Source of the DNA: DATHSN01 sp035464115
GTDB lineage: Bacteria > Actinomycetota > Acidimicrobiia > Acidimicrobiales > SKKL01
DNA length: 22,770 nt
Direction of reading: 5' to 3'
NCBI GenBank assembly: GCA_035464115.1
Contig: DATHSN010000171.1
Location: 1 to 22,770 of the forward strand
Shown here: positions 8,270 to 15,291 of the stretch, one piece after another
Layout of the letters: each line of letters begins with the position of its first letter
Numbering within the stretch: the stretch's first letter is position 1
Notes under the pieces: model-generated
Told to the model about the DNA's origin: nothing
The model's database searches: none
Seen by the model: the letters and a program-made list of their open reading frames with translations, nothing else
Program-made: the position numbers and the translations under genes

Positions 8270-9055
8270 TCAGCTCCCGAGCTGGCGGGCCCGCTCGGTG
8301 GCGGCGAGCACCGCGTCGAGGAACGCGGCGCGGGTGCCCGCCCGCTCGAGGGCCAACAGCCCGGCGGCGGTGGTGCCGGCGGGCGAGGTGACCCCGGCCC
8401 GCAGCGCCTCGGGCCCGTCCTCGGAGGACGCGAGCAGCTGGGCCGACCCGAGCAGCGTCTGCACGGCCAGGACGCGCGCCGTCTCGCGGGGCAGGCCGCA
8501 CAGCACGCCCCCCTCGATCAGCGCCTCGGCGACGAGGAAGACGTAGGCCGGACCCGACCCCGACACCCCGGTGACCGCGTCGAGGAGCGGTTCGGACACC
8601 CGCACCACCACGCCCACCGCGCCGAGGAGCTCCTCGGCCCATGCCAGGTCGGCCTCGCCGGCGTGGGTGCCGGGGGCCACCGCGGCGGCGCCGGCGCCCA
8701 CCAGGGCGGGGGTGTTGGGCATGGCCCGCACGACGGGCACCGGCCGCCCGGCCGCCGCCTCGAGGGCGGCGAGGGTGACCCCGGCGGCGATCGACAGCAC
8801 CCGCTCGGCGCCCGCCGCGACCGCCGACGCCACCGCCCCGGCGACGTCGCCCGGCTTGACCGCCACGACCGCCCCCGCGGCGGGCAGCGCCGCGTCGGAC
8901 ACCGTGACCCCGGGGTGGGCGGCCCGCAGCTCGTCGCGGCGCGCCGCGAGGGCCTCGACCACCGCCAGGTCGTCGGGGCTCCACCCCGCAGCGAGCAGCC
9001 CTCCGAGGAGCGCCTCGCCCATGCGGCCCCCACCGATGATCACGAGCCGGTGCAT
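8270..9055 (-). CDS. proC: Pyrroline-5-carboxylate reductase
   Basis: A 261-residue cytosolic enzyme that reduces 1-pyrroline-5-carboxylate to L-proline with NAD(P)H, the last step of proline synthesis. The N-terminal Rossmann motif is VIIGGGRMGEALLGGLL (5-21). VAVKPGDV (64-71) and VRAMPNTPALVGAG (109-122) are conserved cofactor-side segments. The C-terminal dimer domain carries AVTGVSGSGPAYVFL (160-174) and RAGVTSPAGTTAAGLLALE (219-237). Length is normal. The ATG at 9053-9055 has no Shine-Dalgarno, but a TAGCGT hexamer ends 7 nt before it, suggesting a leaderless transcript besides read-through from the transporter gene 10 bp upstream. Confidence 0.95.
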   Translation of the reverse strand: MHRLVIIGGGRMGEALLGGLLAAGWSPDDLAVVEALAARRDELRAAHPGVTVSDAALPAAGAVVAVKPGDVAGAVASAVAAGAERVLSIAAGVTLAALEAAAGRPVPVVRAMPNTPALVGAGAAAVAPGTHAGEADLAWAEELLGAVGVVVRVSEPLLDAVTGVSGSGPAYVFLVAEALIEGGVLCGLPRETARVLAVQTLLGSAQLLASSEDGPEALRAGVTSPAGTTAAGLLALERAGTRAAFLDAVLAATERARQLGS

Positions 9056-9062
9056 GGGCGGG

Positions 9063-9068
9063 ACGCTA
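9063..9068 (-). promoter_or_regulatory. Possible -10 element for leaderless proC
   Basis: TAGCGT on the minus strand ends 7 nt before the proC ATG. Its TAG is also the stop codon of the MFS gene, so the match could be partly accidental. No clear -35 is visible. Confidence 0.35.
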
Positions 9069-10298
9069 CCCGGCGGGCGTGGCGCGACCCGCCCCTCCCG
9101 CGAGGAGGGGCCCGGCCAGCACCACCGCCGCCAGCGCCGCGGCGGCGACGCCCGCCCCGATCACGAAGGTGGTCGAGGTGCCGACCGCGCCGATGCCCAC
9201 GCCGGCGAGCAGGGGCCCCACGCTCTGGCCGGCCCGGATGGCGCCGACCTGGGCGGAGAGCACGGCCCCCCGGCTGTCGCCCGGGGCGATCTCGGCGACC
9301 ACGTCGACGAGCGTGGGGAGCACCAGCCCCTCGGCGACCCCGTAGACCAGGGCGGCGCCGACCAGCACCACCAGCGCGCCGACGAGGCCGATGACGGGGA
9401 ACGTCACCGCGAACAGGGCGAAGCTGGTGGCGATGATCCAGCGGGGCCCGGTGCGCCGACGGATGCGGCCGAGGAGGAGCGCGCTGGCGGTGGCGCCGAG
9501 GGCGGGCGCGGCCAGCACCAACCCGCGGGCGCTCGCCGACAGGCCGAACTCGCGCTCGAGGTGCACCGGCAGCACCGTGAGGAACAGGCCGAAGATGAGG
9601 GTGAAGGCGGTGAACGCCAACGTGATCGACGCCTGGAGGCGGCGGTCGGCAGCCACCACCGCCGCGGCCCGTCGGAGCTGGCCGACGATGGTGGGCGTGT
9701 CGGCGGGGCGGGGTGCGTCGTGGAGGGTGCGGGCGACCACCCAGGCGGTGACGATGGCCAGCGGGTACGGCGCGAACGCCAGTCGCCAGCCGCCCAGGTC
9801 GGTGAGCACGCCACCGAACCCGGGCAGCACCGCCAGCGAGATGGTGAGGACCGCCGAGTTGTAGCCGTAGACCTTGGCCCGCTCCACGCCCGACCAGTGG
9901 TCGCCGATGATGATGTTGGCCAGGTTGATGAGCCCCGCCGAGCCGAGCCCCTGGCCGAACCGGGCCGCCAACAGGAGCGGGAACGACGGCGCGGCGGCGG
10001 CCGCCACGCCGAACAACCCGAACACCACCAGGCACGGCACCAGCACCGGTCGCCGGCCGTAGCGGTCGGCGAGGACGCCGATGACCGGGGCCATCAAGAT
10101 GCCGGGCAGGCTCGCCGCGGCCACGAGCAGCCCGGCCGAGCCGTCGCCCACCCCGAGGTCGTCGAGGATGTCGGGCACCGACGCGTTCACCAGGGTGTTG
10201 GCGAGGATGCCGGTGACGGTGATGGCGAAGACGAGGACCAGCGGCGGACGTCGGGGGCGCGCCGGCGCGGTCGGGCCCGGGTGACCGGCCAGGCTCAT
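9066..10298 (-). CDS. Major facilitator superfamily transporter
   Basis: A 410-residue protein with about twelve hydrophobic segments in two halves separated by a charged loop (around residues 190-215). The MFS loop motif between helices 2 and 3 reads GVLADRYGRRPVLV, near residues 74-87. The second half has a shorter equivalent, LLLGRIRRRTGPRW. Such 12-helix drug:H+ antiporter-like proteins export small molecules, but the substrate cannot be inferred. A GTG lies 6 bp further upstream (10302-10304); the ATG at 10296-10298 is preferred because GGGGAA lies 6 nt before it. It has its own promoter upstream, and proC follows 10 bp downstream. Confidence 0.88.
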   Translation of the reverse strand: MSLAGHPGPTAPARPRRPPLVLVFAITVTGILANTLVNASVPDILDDLGVGDGSAGLLVAAASLPGILMAPVIGVLADRYGRRPVLVPCLVVFGLFGVAAAAAPSFPLLLAARFGQGLGSAGLINLANIIIGDHWSGVERAKVYGYNSAVLTISLAVLPGFGGVLTDLGGWRLAFAPYPLAIVTAWVVARTLHDAPRPADTPTIVGQLRRAAAVVAADRRLQASITLAFTAFTLIFGLFLTVLPVHLEREFGLSASARGLVLAAPALGATASALLLGRIRRRTGPRWIIATSFALFAVTFPVIGLVGALVVLVGAALVYGVAEGLVLPTLVDVVAEIAPGDSRGAVLSAQVGAIRAGQSVGPLLAGVGIGAVGTSTTFVIGAGVAAAALAAVVLAGPLLAGGAGRATPAG

Positions 10299-10349
10299 GC
10301 GCACTTCCCCGATGCGCCCGGCCCGGCCCGCCTCCCGGGCCCGGCGCTC

Positions 10350-10378
10350 ATCCTAGGACGTGAAGACACGAGATGCAA
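10350..10378 (-). promoter_or_regulatory. Promoter of the MFS-proC transcript
   Basis: On the minus strand TTGCAT (10373-10378), exactly 17 nt, TAGGAT (10350-10355). The region is an AT-richer island in otherwise very GC-rich DNA between the YbjN stop and the MFS start. A start about 7 nt after the -10 would give a leader of about 45 nt that is extremely GC-rich and can fold, and that carries the GGGGAA ribosome site. Confidence 0.6.
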
Positions 10379-10394
10379 TGAAAAGCAGTGAAAG

Positions 10395-10859
10395 TCACTC
10401 TGTGAACCGGCTGGCGAACCCGATGCGCAGGGCCGGGCGGAAGAACTGCTCGACGTAGGCGTAGAGCGACCCCAGGATCCGGTCGAGCTCGTCGTCGGTG
10501 ACCACGTCGACATCGATGCCCCCGGTGAGGAACACCGCGTCCTCCTCGCCGATGGCGAAGGCCACGCCGTAGAGGCCGATGTTGCGCCGGAGCAGGTGCT
10601 CGTAGAACGCGGCGTGGTTCTCCTCGGGGGCGGGCATCACGTAGGTCTCGTAGCGCAGCGTGCGCTGCCGCAGCGTCAGCCAGATGGTGAAGGTGTCCTT
10701 CTCCTCGCCCCGGACCCGCACGAACCAGCGGCCCCACGCCTCGGCGTCGCGCTCGACCGCGGCGACCACCGGGTTGTCGGCCAGCTGGGTCCGGGTCCAC
10801 CGGTCGATGCGGTCGGCGACGGCCGCCAGGTCGTCGGGGGACGGCGGGATGTCACGCAT
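10395..10859 (-). CDS. YbjN-domain protein (type III secretion chaperone-like fold)
   Basis: A 154-residue soluble protein. The domain occupies most of the chain: a starting helix (ADRIDRWTRTQLADN), a strand-rich middle with RWFVRVRGEEKDTFTIWLTL and RYETYVMPAPEENHAAFYEHLLRRN (two short overlapping-fold segments), then GVAFAIGEEDAVFLTGGIDV and a final helix ending in a PALRIGF segment. In M. tuberculosis the YbjN-like Rv0487 lies directly next to mshA (Rv0486); the same order is seen here. The function is not established: YbjN proteins are described as putative sensory or stress regulators. The ATG at 10857-10859 follows a TAGGGT hexamer by 6 nt, suggesting a leaderless transcript. Confidence 0.8.
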   Translation of the reverse strand: MRDIPPSPDDLAAVADRIDRWTRTQLADNPVVAAVERDAEAWGRWFVRVRGEEKDTFTIWLTLRQRTLRYETYVMPAPEENHAAFYEHLLRRNIGLYGVAFAIGEEDAVFLTGGIDVDVVTDDELDRILGSLYAYVEQFFRPALRIGFASRFTE

Positions 10860-10865
10860 GGTCGG

Positions 10866-10871
10866 ACCCTA
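10866..10871 (-). promoter_or_regulatory. Possible -10 element for leaderless YbjN-domain gene
   Basis: TAGGGT on the minus strand ends 6 nt before the ATG at 10859. No clear -35. The rest of the 92-bp gap to mshA holds a 20-bp self-complementary GC block (10915-10934). Confidence 0.4.
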
Positions 10872-10951
10872 CCGGCGTGCTCCCGGCGCGACCCGACCGG
10901 GCGAGAGGGCCTCGCGCGCCGGCGCGCCGGCGCGACGGCGAGCGTCGGCGC

Positions 10952-12175
10952 TCAGACCGCGCAGTCGACCGGGGTGCGGGCGCCGAGGTCGGCGTAGATG
11001 CGACGCAGCCGCGCCGCGGTGGTGGACCAGGTGTAGCGACGGGCCTGGCGGGCGCTCTCGGCGGAGAGCGCGGCGGCCAGGTCGGGCTGGCCGAGCACCG
11101 CTCGCACGTGGGCGGCGAAGGCGGCTGGGTCGCGCTCGTCGACGAGGAACCCGGTGCGGCCGTGGTCGACGAGGAGACGCAGGCCGCCGACCGCGGCGGC
11201 CACGACCGGGGTGCCGCAGGCCGCCGACTCGAGCGCCACCAGCCCGAACGACTCCGAGCGGCTGGGGACGATGGTGACGTCGGCGGCCCGGTAGTAGGTG
11301 GACAGCAGGTGGTGGGGCTGGGGATCGACGAAGCGGACCTGGTCGGCCACGCCCAGCGTGGCGGCGAGGGCCCGGACCCGCGCGAGCTCGGCCCGGCCGA
11401 CGGGGCCGCTCGGCCCCCCGACCGCGAGCAGCGTGGCGCTCGGGTCGCCGAGCTCGGCGAGGGCCCCGACGGCCACGTCGAGACCCTTCAGCGGCTGGAT
11501 GCGCCCGACGAAGAGCAGCACCGGCCCGTCGCCCAGGCCCAGCGCGGCGCGGGCGCCGCGGCGGTCGCCCGGGGAGAAGAAGGCGTGGTCGACGCCCGGG
11601 GGGACGATCTCGACGCGCGCCGGATCGGCGCCGTAGAGCTCGACGAGCTGGGTGGCCTCGGTGGGGCTGTTGGCCAAGATGGCGTCGGAGCAGCCGATGA
11701 CCTCGGCCTCGGCGTCGACGCGCCGCTGGGGTTCGGGGTCGCCCGTCTCGGCCTTCACCCGGGCGAGGGTGTGGAAGGTGGAGACCAGCGGCAGGTTGGC
11801 GGCGTGCTTGATGCGGTGCCCCGCCACCCCCGACAGCCAGTAGTTGGCGTGCAGCGCGTCGACCGGCGCGGCGGTGAGGCGGTCGAGGACCGCGTCGGCG
11901 AACTCGTCGACGATCTCGGGGAGCGCCTCCTTGGCCAGGTCGACCGGACCGGCGTCGACGTGGACCACCCGGAACCCGGGCTCGACCTCGACCACGTCGG
12001 GCAGGTCGTCGTGCCAGCGGCGGACGAACACCTCGCAGGCGACGCCGGCCTGGGCCAGCGACCCGACCAGCTCGCGCACGTAGACGTTCATCCCCCCGGA
12101 GTCGCCCGTGCCCGGCTGGGCGAGGGGCGAGGTGTGGAGCGAGAGGACGCCGAGGGTGCGCACGTGGGGCTGCAA
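10952..12175 (-). CDS. mshA: D-inositol-3-phosphate glycosyltransferase (mycothiol synthesis)
   Basis: A 407-residue GT-B, family GT4 enzyme that transfers GlcNAc from UDP-GlcNAc to 1D-myo-inositol 3-phosphate, the first step of mycothiol synthesis and specific to Actinobacteria. Seen: HTSPLAQPGTGDSGGMNVYV (14-33), STFHTLARVKA (132-142), the donor-phosphate region FVGRIQPLKGLD (222-233), and the EX7E motif with Glu308 and Glu316 in SRSESFGLVALESAACGTP. The start appears to be TTG at 12173-12175, two bases after the XRE gene stop; a GTG four codons in (12161-12163) is an alternative. No Shine-Dalgarno is obvious, so re-initiation after the XRE gene is likely. A YbjN-domain gene follows, as in mycobacteria. 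Confidence 0.93.
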   Translation of the reverse strand: MQPHVRTLGVLSLHTSPLAQPGTGDSGGMNVYVRELVGSLAQAGVACEVFVRRWHDDLPDVVEVEPGFRVVHVDAGPVDLAKEALPEIVDEFADAVLDRLTAAPVDALHANYWLSGVAGHRIKHAANLPLVSTFHTLARVKAETGDPEPQRRVDAEAEVIGCSDAILANSPTEATQLVELYGADPARVEIVPPGVDHAFFSPGDRRGARAALGLGDGPVLLFVGRIQPLKGLDVAVGALAELGDPSATLLAVGGPSGPVGRAELARVRALAATLGVADQVRFVDPQPHHLLSTYYRAADVTIVPSRSESFGLVALESAACGTPVVAAAVGGLRLLVDHGRTGFLVDERDPAAFAAHVRAVLGQPDLAAALSAESARQARRYTWSTTAARLRRIYADLGARTPVDCAV

Positions 12176-12177
12176 CG

Positions 12178-12645
12178 TCAGGGACCGCCGGCGGATTCCG
12201 AACCGGGTCGGTCGGTGTCGCCGCCAGCGTCGCCCGGGGCCGGGGCGGCGTCGCCGGCCGGGTCGCCGGCGGCCTCGTCGGCCGGGGCGGGGGCGGCGTC
12301 GCCGCGGAAGGTGCGGTACACGTGGGCGAGGGTGCGCTTCTGGTCGTCGGTGAGGTGCGGGTCGGCCTCGATGCGGGCGACCAGGTCGGATCCGAGGTCG
12401 CCGTCGCGCTCGTCGAGGATGCCGGCGCGGATGTAGAGCGACTCGGCCGAGATCTGCAGCGCGTGGGCGATCTGCTGGAGGATGTCGGCCGACGGTCGCC
12501 GCAGCCCCCGCTCGATCTGGCTCAGGTAGGGGTTCGACACGCCAGCGCGCTCGGCGAGCTTGCGCACCGACATCTGCGTGGTCCGCCGCTGGTCGCGGAT
12601 GAACTCGCCGAGGTCGCTCCAGCGCTGCTCGAGGGCGTCGGTCAC
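12178..12645 (-). CDS. XRE-family transcriptional regulator (Rv0474-like)
   Basis: A 155-residue DNA-binding protein. The helix-turn-helix covers about residues 13-66, with GEFIRDQRR, MSVRKLAERAGVSNPYLSQI (25-44) and ERGLRRPSADILQQIAHAL (45-63), followed by the LYIRAGIL segment (70-77) also found in mycobacterial Rv0474. A predicted helical effector region follows (80-113), then a low-complexity Ala/Pro/Gly/Asp tail (114-155). The regulated genes are not known. The GTG start (12643-12645) follows TACCCT by 7 nt, suggesting leaderless transcription, though a GGGGAG also lies between. mshA begins 2 bp after its stop, so this regulator and mycothiol synthesis are probably co-expressed. Confidence 0.87.
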   Translation of the reverse strand: MTDALEQRWSDLGEFIRDQRRTTQMSVRKLAERAGVSNPYLSQIERGLRRPSADILQQIAHALQISAESLYIRAGILDERDGDLGSDLVARIEADPHLTDDQKRTLAHVYRTFRGDAAPAPADEAAGDPAGDAAPAPGDAGGDTDRPGSESAGGP

Positions 12646-12652
12646 GCTCCCC

Positions 12653-12658
12653 AGGGTA
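12653..12658 (-). promoter_or_regulatory. Possible -10 element for the XRE regulator
   Basis: TACCCT on the minus strand ends 7 nt before the GTG start. No clear -35 in the 72-bp gap to the RsiG-like gene. Confidence 0.4.
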
Positions 12659-12717
12659 GGCCCGCCAGCACCCGGTGCCGCCTGGCGCGATGCTCGCCGC
12701 CGGGCGGTCCGGTCCGA

Positions 12718-13251
12718 TCAGGACAAGAGCGAGTCGACCGAGGCCTCACCGGTGCGGTACCGGCGGGTGAGCTCGGCGGCGATGGCGTCGAGGTGGCCGT
12801 GCAGGACCCGACGACCGTCGGACACCGCCCGCTCGAGCTCGACGAGACGATCGACGGCGGTGGCGAGGTCGGCCTCGGACACCACGGTGAGGTCGCGCAG
12901 GACCCGCACGGGCAGGGCCTGCTCGACCTGGGCGGTGAGGTCGGCGTCGATCTCGGGGATCTTCACGTCGCGGGGCGCCTGGCCCAGGCCCGGGGCCCGG
13001 GTGTGCTCGGCGAGGATCGCCGGGAGGCGGGCCAGCAGCTCGTCGGGATCGGCGGCCGCCTGCCCGTCGCGGCGGCGGACCCGCTCGGCCTCCACGATGT
13101 CGAGCCGAGCCTGGACCACCCGGCGCTGGTACGACAACGACTCCTCGAGCGCCTGGAGGACGGCCCGCCGGTCGCGGATCTGGTCGAGGGACTTCACATG
13201 GAGGTCGGCGCCCGCCTCGGAGCCGAGCACCCCCTCGAGATCCAGGTCCAT
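12718..13251 (-). CDS. rsiG: RsiG-like c-di-GMP-binding anti-sigma factor
   Basis: A 177-residue, mostly helical protein that should form a helical hairpin. Two copies of the RsiG c-di-GMP motif E(X)3S(X)2R(X)3Q(X)3D are visible. The first is perfect: Glu36, Ser40, Arg43, Gln47, Asp51. The second, in the later long helix, is Glu140, Ser144, Arg147, His151, Asp155, with His in the Gln position. In Streptomyces, RsiG uses both helices to hold a c-di-GMP dimer and then sequesters the sigma factor WhiG. No WhiG-like sigma gene is in this window. The ATG (13249-13251) has a strong GGGGAGG 3 nt upstream, with its own promoter-like TAGCCT. The gene lies directly upstream of an XRE regulator and mshA. 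Assignment rests on the exact motif spacing and the helical pattern, not on a full alignment. Confidence 0.75.
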   Translation of the reverse strand: MDLDLEGVLGSEAGADLHVKSLDQIRDRRAVLQALEESLSYQRRVVQARLDIVEAERVRRRDGQAAADPDELLARLPAILAEHTRAPGLGQAPRDVKIPEIDADLTAQVEQALPVRVLRDLTVVSEADLATAVDRLVELERAVSDGRRVLHGHLDAIAAELTRRYRTGEASVDSLLS

Positions 13252-13279
13252 GGTCCTCCCCTGTCGGTCGCCGACGGCG

Positions 13280-13285
13280 AGGCTA
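13280..13285 (-). promoter_or_regulatory. Possible -10 element of the RsiG-like gene
   Basis: TAGCCT on the minus strand, 28 nt before the ATG, would start a transcript with a leader of roughly 20 nt that contains the GGGGAGG ribosome site. It lies in the 50-bp gap after the CdsA-like gene. Confidence 0.4.
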
Positions 13286-13301
13286 CCCCGGTCGGCGCTG
13301 G

Positions 13302-14375
13302 TCAGCCCGAGAGCCCGCTCCAGATCGCGACCAGCCAGACGGGCGCGGTCACGAGATACGAGTCGAGCCGCCGCAGCGCGGGGGCCGGCGCGCCGGCGCG
13401 GGGCAGGATCGCCGAGGCGAGCACCTGGCCGACCGGCGCCAGCAGCACGACGAGGGCCCCGAACACCCACACCACACCGCCCTCGAACGGCGGCGGCTGC
13501 ACGAGGGCCATCCACGCGGTGGCGACCCCGACCGAGACGAACCCGGCCGCCGGCCCCTCCACGACGTTGGCCGCGCCCGACCCGACGATGTAGTCGCCCA
13601 CCTCGTAGGCCGACACCAGCAGGACGAGGGTGACCGCCGCGCCGATCTCGGCGCGGGCGAGCAGGACCAGCGCGGCGGCGGCCAGCCCGACGAAGAGCCC
13701 GGCGCGGACGGTGGCGCCGGCGTCGGCGAGGGGCCCGCCCCGCGACGGCTGGGTGCCCGCGACAGCAACCGCCGCCCCGGTGAGCACCAGGACGGCGAGC
13801 CCGGTGAGGGCGGTGCCCAGCAGCGCAGCCAGCGGGAGGACGGCCCCGAACGCAGCGGCCACCGCGGGGTGGGGGCGCCGCCACGGGGCTCGCAGGGCCC
13901 GGCTGGTCTGCAGCGCGGCGACCGCGGCGATGGCCCCGACGAGCACGGCGAACGCCGGCACCCCGACGACGAACGCTCCCGTCGCAACGACGAACCAGAC
14001 GACGCCGAGCCGCACCCGTGGCCCGTGGACGTCGTAGACGATGCCGAACCGCGACCGCGCCAGACGGGATTCGCGCCACGCCTCGGCGTGGTCGCCGGCC
14101 CGGAGGCGGCCGCCGGCGCGGGAGGTGGCAGCGGTCCGCCCACGCGGTGCCCCGCTGGCGCTCGCCGTCGCCGATCGGGGCCGACCGGCGCCGCTCGGCG
14201 CCCCGCTGGCACCCGAGGCCTTCCCGGCACCCGAGGCCTTCCCGGCACCCGAGGCTTTGCCCGCACCCGAGGCTCTGCCCGCACCCGAGGCTTGCCCGGC
14301 ACCCGAGGTCCGGGACCGGGTCGATCCCCCTGCCTTCGGCGCCGGGCGTGCGCCGGGCGTTGGTGGCGCGCTCAC
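13302..14375 (-). CDS. CdsA-like integral membrane protein with degraded active site
   Basis: A 357-residue protein. Residues 1-95 are disordered and basic, with six-residue Ala-Ser-Gly-Ala-Gly-Lys/Arg repeats. About eight hydrophobic segments then run from about residue 122 to 354. The layout of the last third (SAYEVGDYIVGSGAANVVEG, then a final LDSYLVTAPVW) parallels phosphatidate cytidylyltransferase (CDP-diacylglycerol synthase). The diagnostic CdsA signature (Lys-Arg, Lys-Asp, His-Gly-Gly, Asp-Arg-x-Asp) is mostly missing: the equivalent region from Ser321 has only Arg336-Leu337-Asp338 in common. It is therefore likely inactive as a cytidylyltransferase, or a different activity on the same fold. 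The GTG start overlaps the MoaD-like stop (GTGA), which fixes the N-terminus. Confidence 0.7.
   Translation of the reverse strand: MSAPPTPGARPAPKAGGSTRSRTSGAGQASGAGRASGAGKASGAGKASGAGKASGASGAPSGAGRPRSATASASGAPRGRTAATSRAGGRLRAGDHAEAWRESRLARSRFGIVYDVHGPRVRLGVVWFVVATGAFVVGVPAFAVLVGAIAAVAALQTSRALRAPWRRPHPAVAAAFGAVLPLAALLGTALTGLAVLVLTGAAVAVAGTQPSRGGPLADAGATVRAGLFVGLAAAALVLLARAEIGAAVTLVLLVSAYEVGDYIVGSGAANVVEGPAAGFVSVGVATAWMALVQPPPFEGGVVWVFGALVVLLAPVGQVLASAILPRAGAPAPALRRLDSYLVTAPVWLVAIWSGLSG
14209..14308. repeat. 18-bp tandem repeat, about 5.5 copies, coding
   Basis: Units starting GCACCCGAGG occur at 14209, 14227, 14245, 14263 and 14281, with a partial copy at 14299-14308. The first two are identical and the later ones diverge in their last eight bases. 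The repeat is in frame in the CdsA-like gene and encodes its Ala-Ser-Gly-Ala-Gly-Lys/Arg tail, so copy-number change would alter the length of that tail without a frameshift. Confidence 0.9.
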
Positions 14376-14614
14376 GTCGCGCCGCCCGACACCGGCGGCA
14401 GCACGGCCACCTCGTCGTCGGGCCCCACGGTGTCGTCGGCGTCGGCCGGCTCGCCGTTCACCCACACGTTCGACCCGGCGAGCACCTCCGCGAAGCGCTC
14501 GCCGTACCGGGCCCGGGCGGCGTCGAGCACCTCGCCCACGGTGGTGCCATCGACCTCGTCGGCACCGGTGCCCGCCGCCTCGCGGGCGGACGCGAACAGT
14601 CGGAGGCGGGGCAC
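14372..14614 (-). CDS. MoaD/ThiS-family small sulfur-carrier-like protein
   Basis: An 80-residue beta-grasp protein. It begins PRLRLFASAREAAGTG (2-17), typical of MoaD, and has VWVNGEPADADDTVGPDDEV (50-69) followed by AVLPPVSGG. Sulfur carriers normally end in Gly-Gly, which is adenylated and turned into a thiocarboxylate; here Ala-Thr follows the Gly-Gly (residues 77-80). Either the two residues are removed by a peptidase, as in some sulfur carriers, or the protein does not carry sulfur. No moaE or moeB lies nearby. The GTG start (14612-14614) has no ribosome site, but TACACT ends 6 nt before it, suggesting a leaderless mRNA. It overlaps the CdsA-like gene by four bases. Confidence 0.82.
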   Translation of the reverse strand: MPRLRLFASAREAAGTGADEVDGTTVGEVLDAARARYGERFAEVLAGSNVWVNGEPADADDTVGPDDEVAVLPPVSGGAT

Positions 14615-14620
14615 CGCCGA

Positions 14621-14626
14621 AGTGTA
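14621..14626 (-). promoter_or_regulatory. Possible -10 element for the MoaD-like gene (leaderless)
   Basis: TACACT on the minus strand ends 6 nt before the GTG. It sits in the 75-bp divergent gap shared with the histidine phosphatase gene. No clear -35. Confidence 0.45.
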
Positions 14627-14676
14627 CGGCGGCACCCGGCCCCGCATTCGTGCGCCAGCGGCCCACTCCGGCTCGA

Positions 14677-14682
14677 TACGGT
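14677..14682 (+). promoter_or_regulatory. Possible -10 element for the histidine phosphatase gene (leaderless)
   Basis: TACGGT ends 7 nt before the ATG at 14690. The same hexamer with the same spacing precedes the TraR-like gene at 15589. No clear -35. Confidence 0.45.
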
Positions 14683-14689
14683 CCGGTGG

Positions 14690-15280
14690 ATGACCCGCCT
14701 GCTGCTCGTCCGCCACGGCCAGTCGACCTGGAACGCCGACGGTCGCTGGCAGGGCCAGGCCGACCCCCCGCTGTCCGACCTCGGGCGCCTCCAGGCCCGC
14801 CATGCCGCCGCCTCGGTCGGCGCGGTGGCCGCCATCTACGCGTCACACCTGGAGCGGGCCCGGGTCACCGCGGAGATCATCGGCGAGGAGCTCGGCATCG
14901 GGCCGGTGATCGTCGACGAGCGCCTGAGCGAGCGCGACGCCGGCGAGTGGTCGGGGCTCACCCGACCCGAGATCGAGGCCGAGTGGCCGGGCTGGATCGA
15001 CGACGGGCGGCGGCCCCCGTCGTGGGAGCCCAACGACCGCCTCCTGCCCCGCACCCTCGCCGCGTTGGGCCGCATCCACGACGAGGTCGGCGAGGGCGAC
15101 GTCCTGGTCGTCACCCACGGCGGGCTGATCTACACCCTCGAGGAGCACCTCGGCGCCCGGCACCGCCGCATCGGCAACCTCGAGGCCCGCTGGGTCGACG
15201 TCGAGGGCGAGGACCTCCGGCTCGGCTCCCGGGTCGAGCTCGTCGACCACGCCGAGATCACCGTCCCCGGCCAGATCTGA
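14690..15280 (+). CDS. Histidine phosphatase superfamily protein (phosphoglycerate mutase-like)
   Basis: A 196-residue cytosolic protein. The N-terminal LLLVRHGQSTWNADGRWQGQ (4-23) holds the phosphorylated His9 of the RHG motif. ASHLERARVTAEII (51-64) carries the conserved Arg, ERDAGEWSGL (81-90) the acid residue region, and VVTHGGLI (140-147) the second catalytic His143. It is shorter than true glycolytic phosphoglycerate mutases, so a phosphatase on a small phosphorylated metabolite is more likely; the substrate is not predictable. The ATG at 14690 is preferred over upstream frames because the motif starts at residue 4 and TACGGT lies 7 nt before. It is divergent from the MoaD-like gene. 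Confidence 0.88.
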   Translation: MTRLLLVRHGQSTWNADGRWQGQADPPLSDLGRLQARHAAASVGAVAAIYASHLERARVTAEIIGEELGIGPVIVDERLSERDAGEWSGLTRPEIEAEWPGWIDDGRRPPSWEPNDRLLPRTLAALGRIHDEVGEGDVLVVTHGGLIYTLEEHLGARHRRIGNLEARWVDVEGEDLRLGSRVELVDHAEITVPGQI

Positions 15281-15291
15281 GCCCGGCCGGA

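Noticed and set aside
10915..10934. A 20-bp perfect palindrome (CGCGCC...GGCGCG) between mshA and the YbjN gene
   Set aside because: It is made only of GC alternation, which arises easily in this DNA; it may form a hairpin but does not stand out enough for a function.
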